From positions 1 through 13,687 of the forward strand of contig JACDBS010000139.1 in the NCBI GenBank assembly GCA_013694795.1: a stretch of 13,687 nucleotides of DNA, read 5' to 3'. A program made the position numbers and the translations under genes. The notes under the pieces are model-generated. The model worked only from the letters and a program-made list of their open reading frames with translations. It was not told the DNA's origin and did no database searches. The DNA comes from Chloroflexota bacterium. GTDB lineage: Bacteria > Chloroflexota > Limnocylindria > QHBO01. Shown in pieces: positions 12,635 to 13,687 of this stretch (the first letter of the stretch is position 1; each line of letters begins with the position of its first letter).

Positions 12635-13638
12635 GAGTATCGAATCCTCGGGTTGAGGAAGGCATAACTCACGTCGACCGCCAGGTTGACGAGCACGAAG
12701 ATGACGGCGAGCACGAGCACGCCGCTCTGGATGACCTGGTAGTCATTGTTCACCACCGCGTCATAGATCCACTTCCCGACGCCACCCCATCCGAAGATCG
12801 TCTCGGTCAGGATGGCACCGCCCAGGAGCAGCCCCATCTGGAGGCCGATGACCGTGACCACTGGGAGGAGAGCATTGCGCAGCACGTGCCGGTTATCAAC
12901 GACCGCCGAGGGAAGGCCCTTGGCATTGGCGGTGCGCACGTAGTCCTCGTTGAGGACGTCGATCACGCTGGCGCGCGTGATGCGCATGATGATCGCCAGC
13001 GGGATCGTCCCCAGGGCGATCCCGGGTAGGACGAGGTGCCGCAGCGCGTCGACGAAGCCACCCCACTCCCCCGCCAGGAGGGTGTCGACGATCATCAGGT
13101 TCGTGACCCGCGGGATGCTGTACAGGATGAGATCGATCCGCCCCGAGTCGGGCAGGATTGGCCAGTTGATGGCGAACAGGAACTTCAGCATCAGGCCCAG
13201 GAAGAAGATGGGAATGCTGATGCCGATGAGCGAGACCACGGTCCCCGCGGAATCGCTCCATGAGCCGCGGCGCTTCGCGGTCAGCATGCCGAGCGGGATG
13301 CCCAGCGTGAGGGCGAACAGCATCGCCGCCGCGGTGAGCTCGATGGTGGCGGGGAAGCGCTGGAGGAAGTCATCGGTCACGTCGCGGTTGGTGATGAAGC
13401 TGGTCCCGAGGTCCAGCCGCGCCAGTCCCGACACGTACTCCCAGTACTGCTCGATCAGCGGCCGATCAAGCCCGAGGGCCGTTCGCACCCGCTCGATGGA
13501 CTCGGGCGTCGCTCGCTCTCCAAGGATCGCGGCGGCCGGGTCACCGGGCAGCAGACGAATGAACAGGAAGACGAGGACTGTCAGCCCGAGCATGATCGGG
13601 ATGAGCAGCAGCAGGCGGCGAAGGATGAACGTTCCCAC
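12631..13638 (-). CDS. Peptide-type ABC importer permease, DppB/OppB type
   Basis: The 335-residue product is the partner inner-membrane permease. The N terminus (FILRRLLLLIPIMLGLTVLV) is the typical first helix, followed by FLFIRLLPGDPA, the family signature. The central FPATIELTAAAMLFALTLGIP and the EAA loop EDYVRTANAKGL through RNALLPVVTVIG (231-265) are intact, and IFGWGGVGKWIYDAV (281-295) is the usual late block. Six helices are expected. The start is a GTG at 13638 with GGGGAG about 5 bases upstream. A TGA overlaps this leader and could end a gene outside the window, perhaps the binding protein, which is not seen here. Confidence 0.94.
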   Translation of the reverse strand: MGTFILRRLLLLIPIMLGLTVLVFLFIRLLPGDPAAAILGERATPESIERVRTALGLDRPLIEQYWEYVSGLARLDLGTSFITNRDVTDDFLQRFPATIELTAAAMLFALTLGIPLGMLTAKRRGSWSDSAGTVVSLIGISIPIFFLGLMLKFLFAINWPILPDSGRIDLILYSIPRVTNLMIVDTLLAGEWGGFVDALRHLVLPGIALGTIPLAIIMRITRASVIDVLNEDYVRTANAKGLPSAVVDNRHVLRNALLPVVTVIGLQMGLLLGGAILTETIFGWGGVGKWIYDAVVNNDYQVIQSGVLVLAVIFVLVNLAVDVSYAFLNPRIRYS

Positions 13639-13668
13639 GTCACTCCCCGGTCTGGAAAGGAGAGAGGG

Positions 13669-13687
13669 CCTCGGCGCTCGGCCGAGG
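13669..13687 (-). other. Stem-loop upstream of the first permease gene
   Basis: CCTCGGC (13669-13675) pairs perfectly with GCCGAGG (13681-13687) around five bases, ending at the window edge. A pyrimidine-rich stretch with several Ts follows on the minus strand. In many peptide importer operons such a stem-loop separates the binding-protein gene from the permeases and lets the former be more abundant. That role is inferred, because the upstream gene is not visible. Confidence 0.4.

Noticed and set aside
1..13687. CRISPR arrays, tRNA or rRNA genes, integrases, transposases
   Set aside because: None was seen on either strand; no regular spacer-repeat pattern and no recombinase motif in any frame.

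Overview
The window is a high-GC bacterial chromosome segment. It has compact same-strand operons with ATGA overlaps, a Thermus-like methionyl-tRNA synthetase and several apparently leaderless genes. Chloroflexota (a Limnocylindria-like lineage) is my best guess from overall gene style; this is inference, and an actinobacterial source is not excluded.

Left block, minus strand (1-2654): a flavin ferredoxin/flavodoxin-NADP reductase, metG and the start of a tatD-family DNase form one operon read leftwards. It runs from a TATACT promoter in the divergent gap at about 2700. The MetRS has lost the recognisable HIGH signature, and tatD has no ATG, GTG or TTG start in reach. A SAM methyltransferase reads divergently from a leaderless GTG.

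Middle block, plus strand (about 3540-6810): an accessory region of small, mostly unrecognised genes. It holds a four-helix membrane protein, a 111-residue protein, a set of short ORFs (one single-helix peptide, one 75-residue WVDVRL protein with a truncated relative upstream, one coiled-coil protein) and a six-helix membrane protein. Three decayed minus-strand pieces of an ssb gene lie between these genes. One contains a 26-base perfect match to the intact ssb at 6979-7407. The region looks like a place where genes have accumulated beside or inside ssb. I see no integrase, transposase, tRNA or CRISPR in it.

Right block, minus strand (6979-13638): an oligopeptide/dipeptide-type ABC importer lacking its binding protein in the window (two permeases and two ATPases, all joined by ATGA overlaps) is followed by a glutaminase-type amidase and an NAD synthetase. 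The last two are the halves of glutamine-dependent NAD synthetase encoded as separate genes. The gap between them holds nested inverted repeats. The intact ssb lies downstream of nadE and has four direct-repeat units with an 11-base period in front of it, a layout typical of OmpR/PhoB-family operators.

No complete, clearly new system is evident. The strongest leads are the ssb fragments around the accessory genes, the unusual MetRS active site, the split NAD synthetase with its structured gap, and the phased repeats before ssb.
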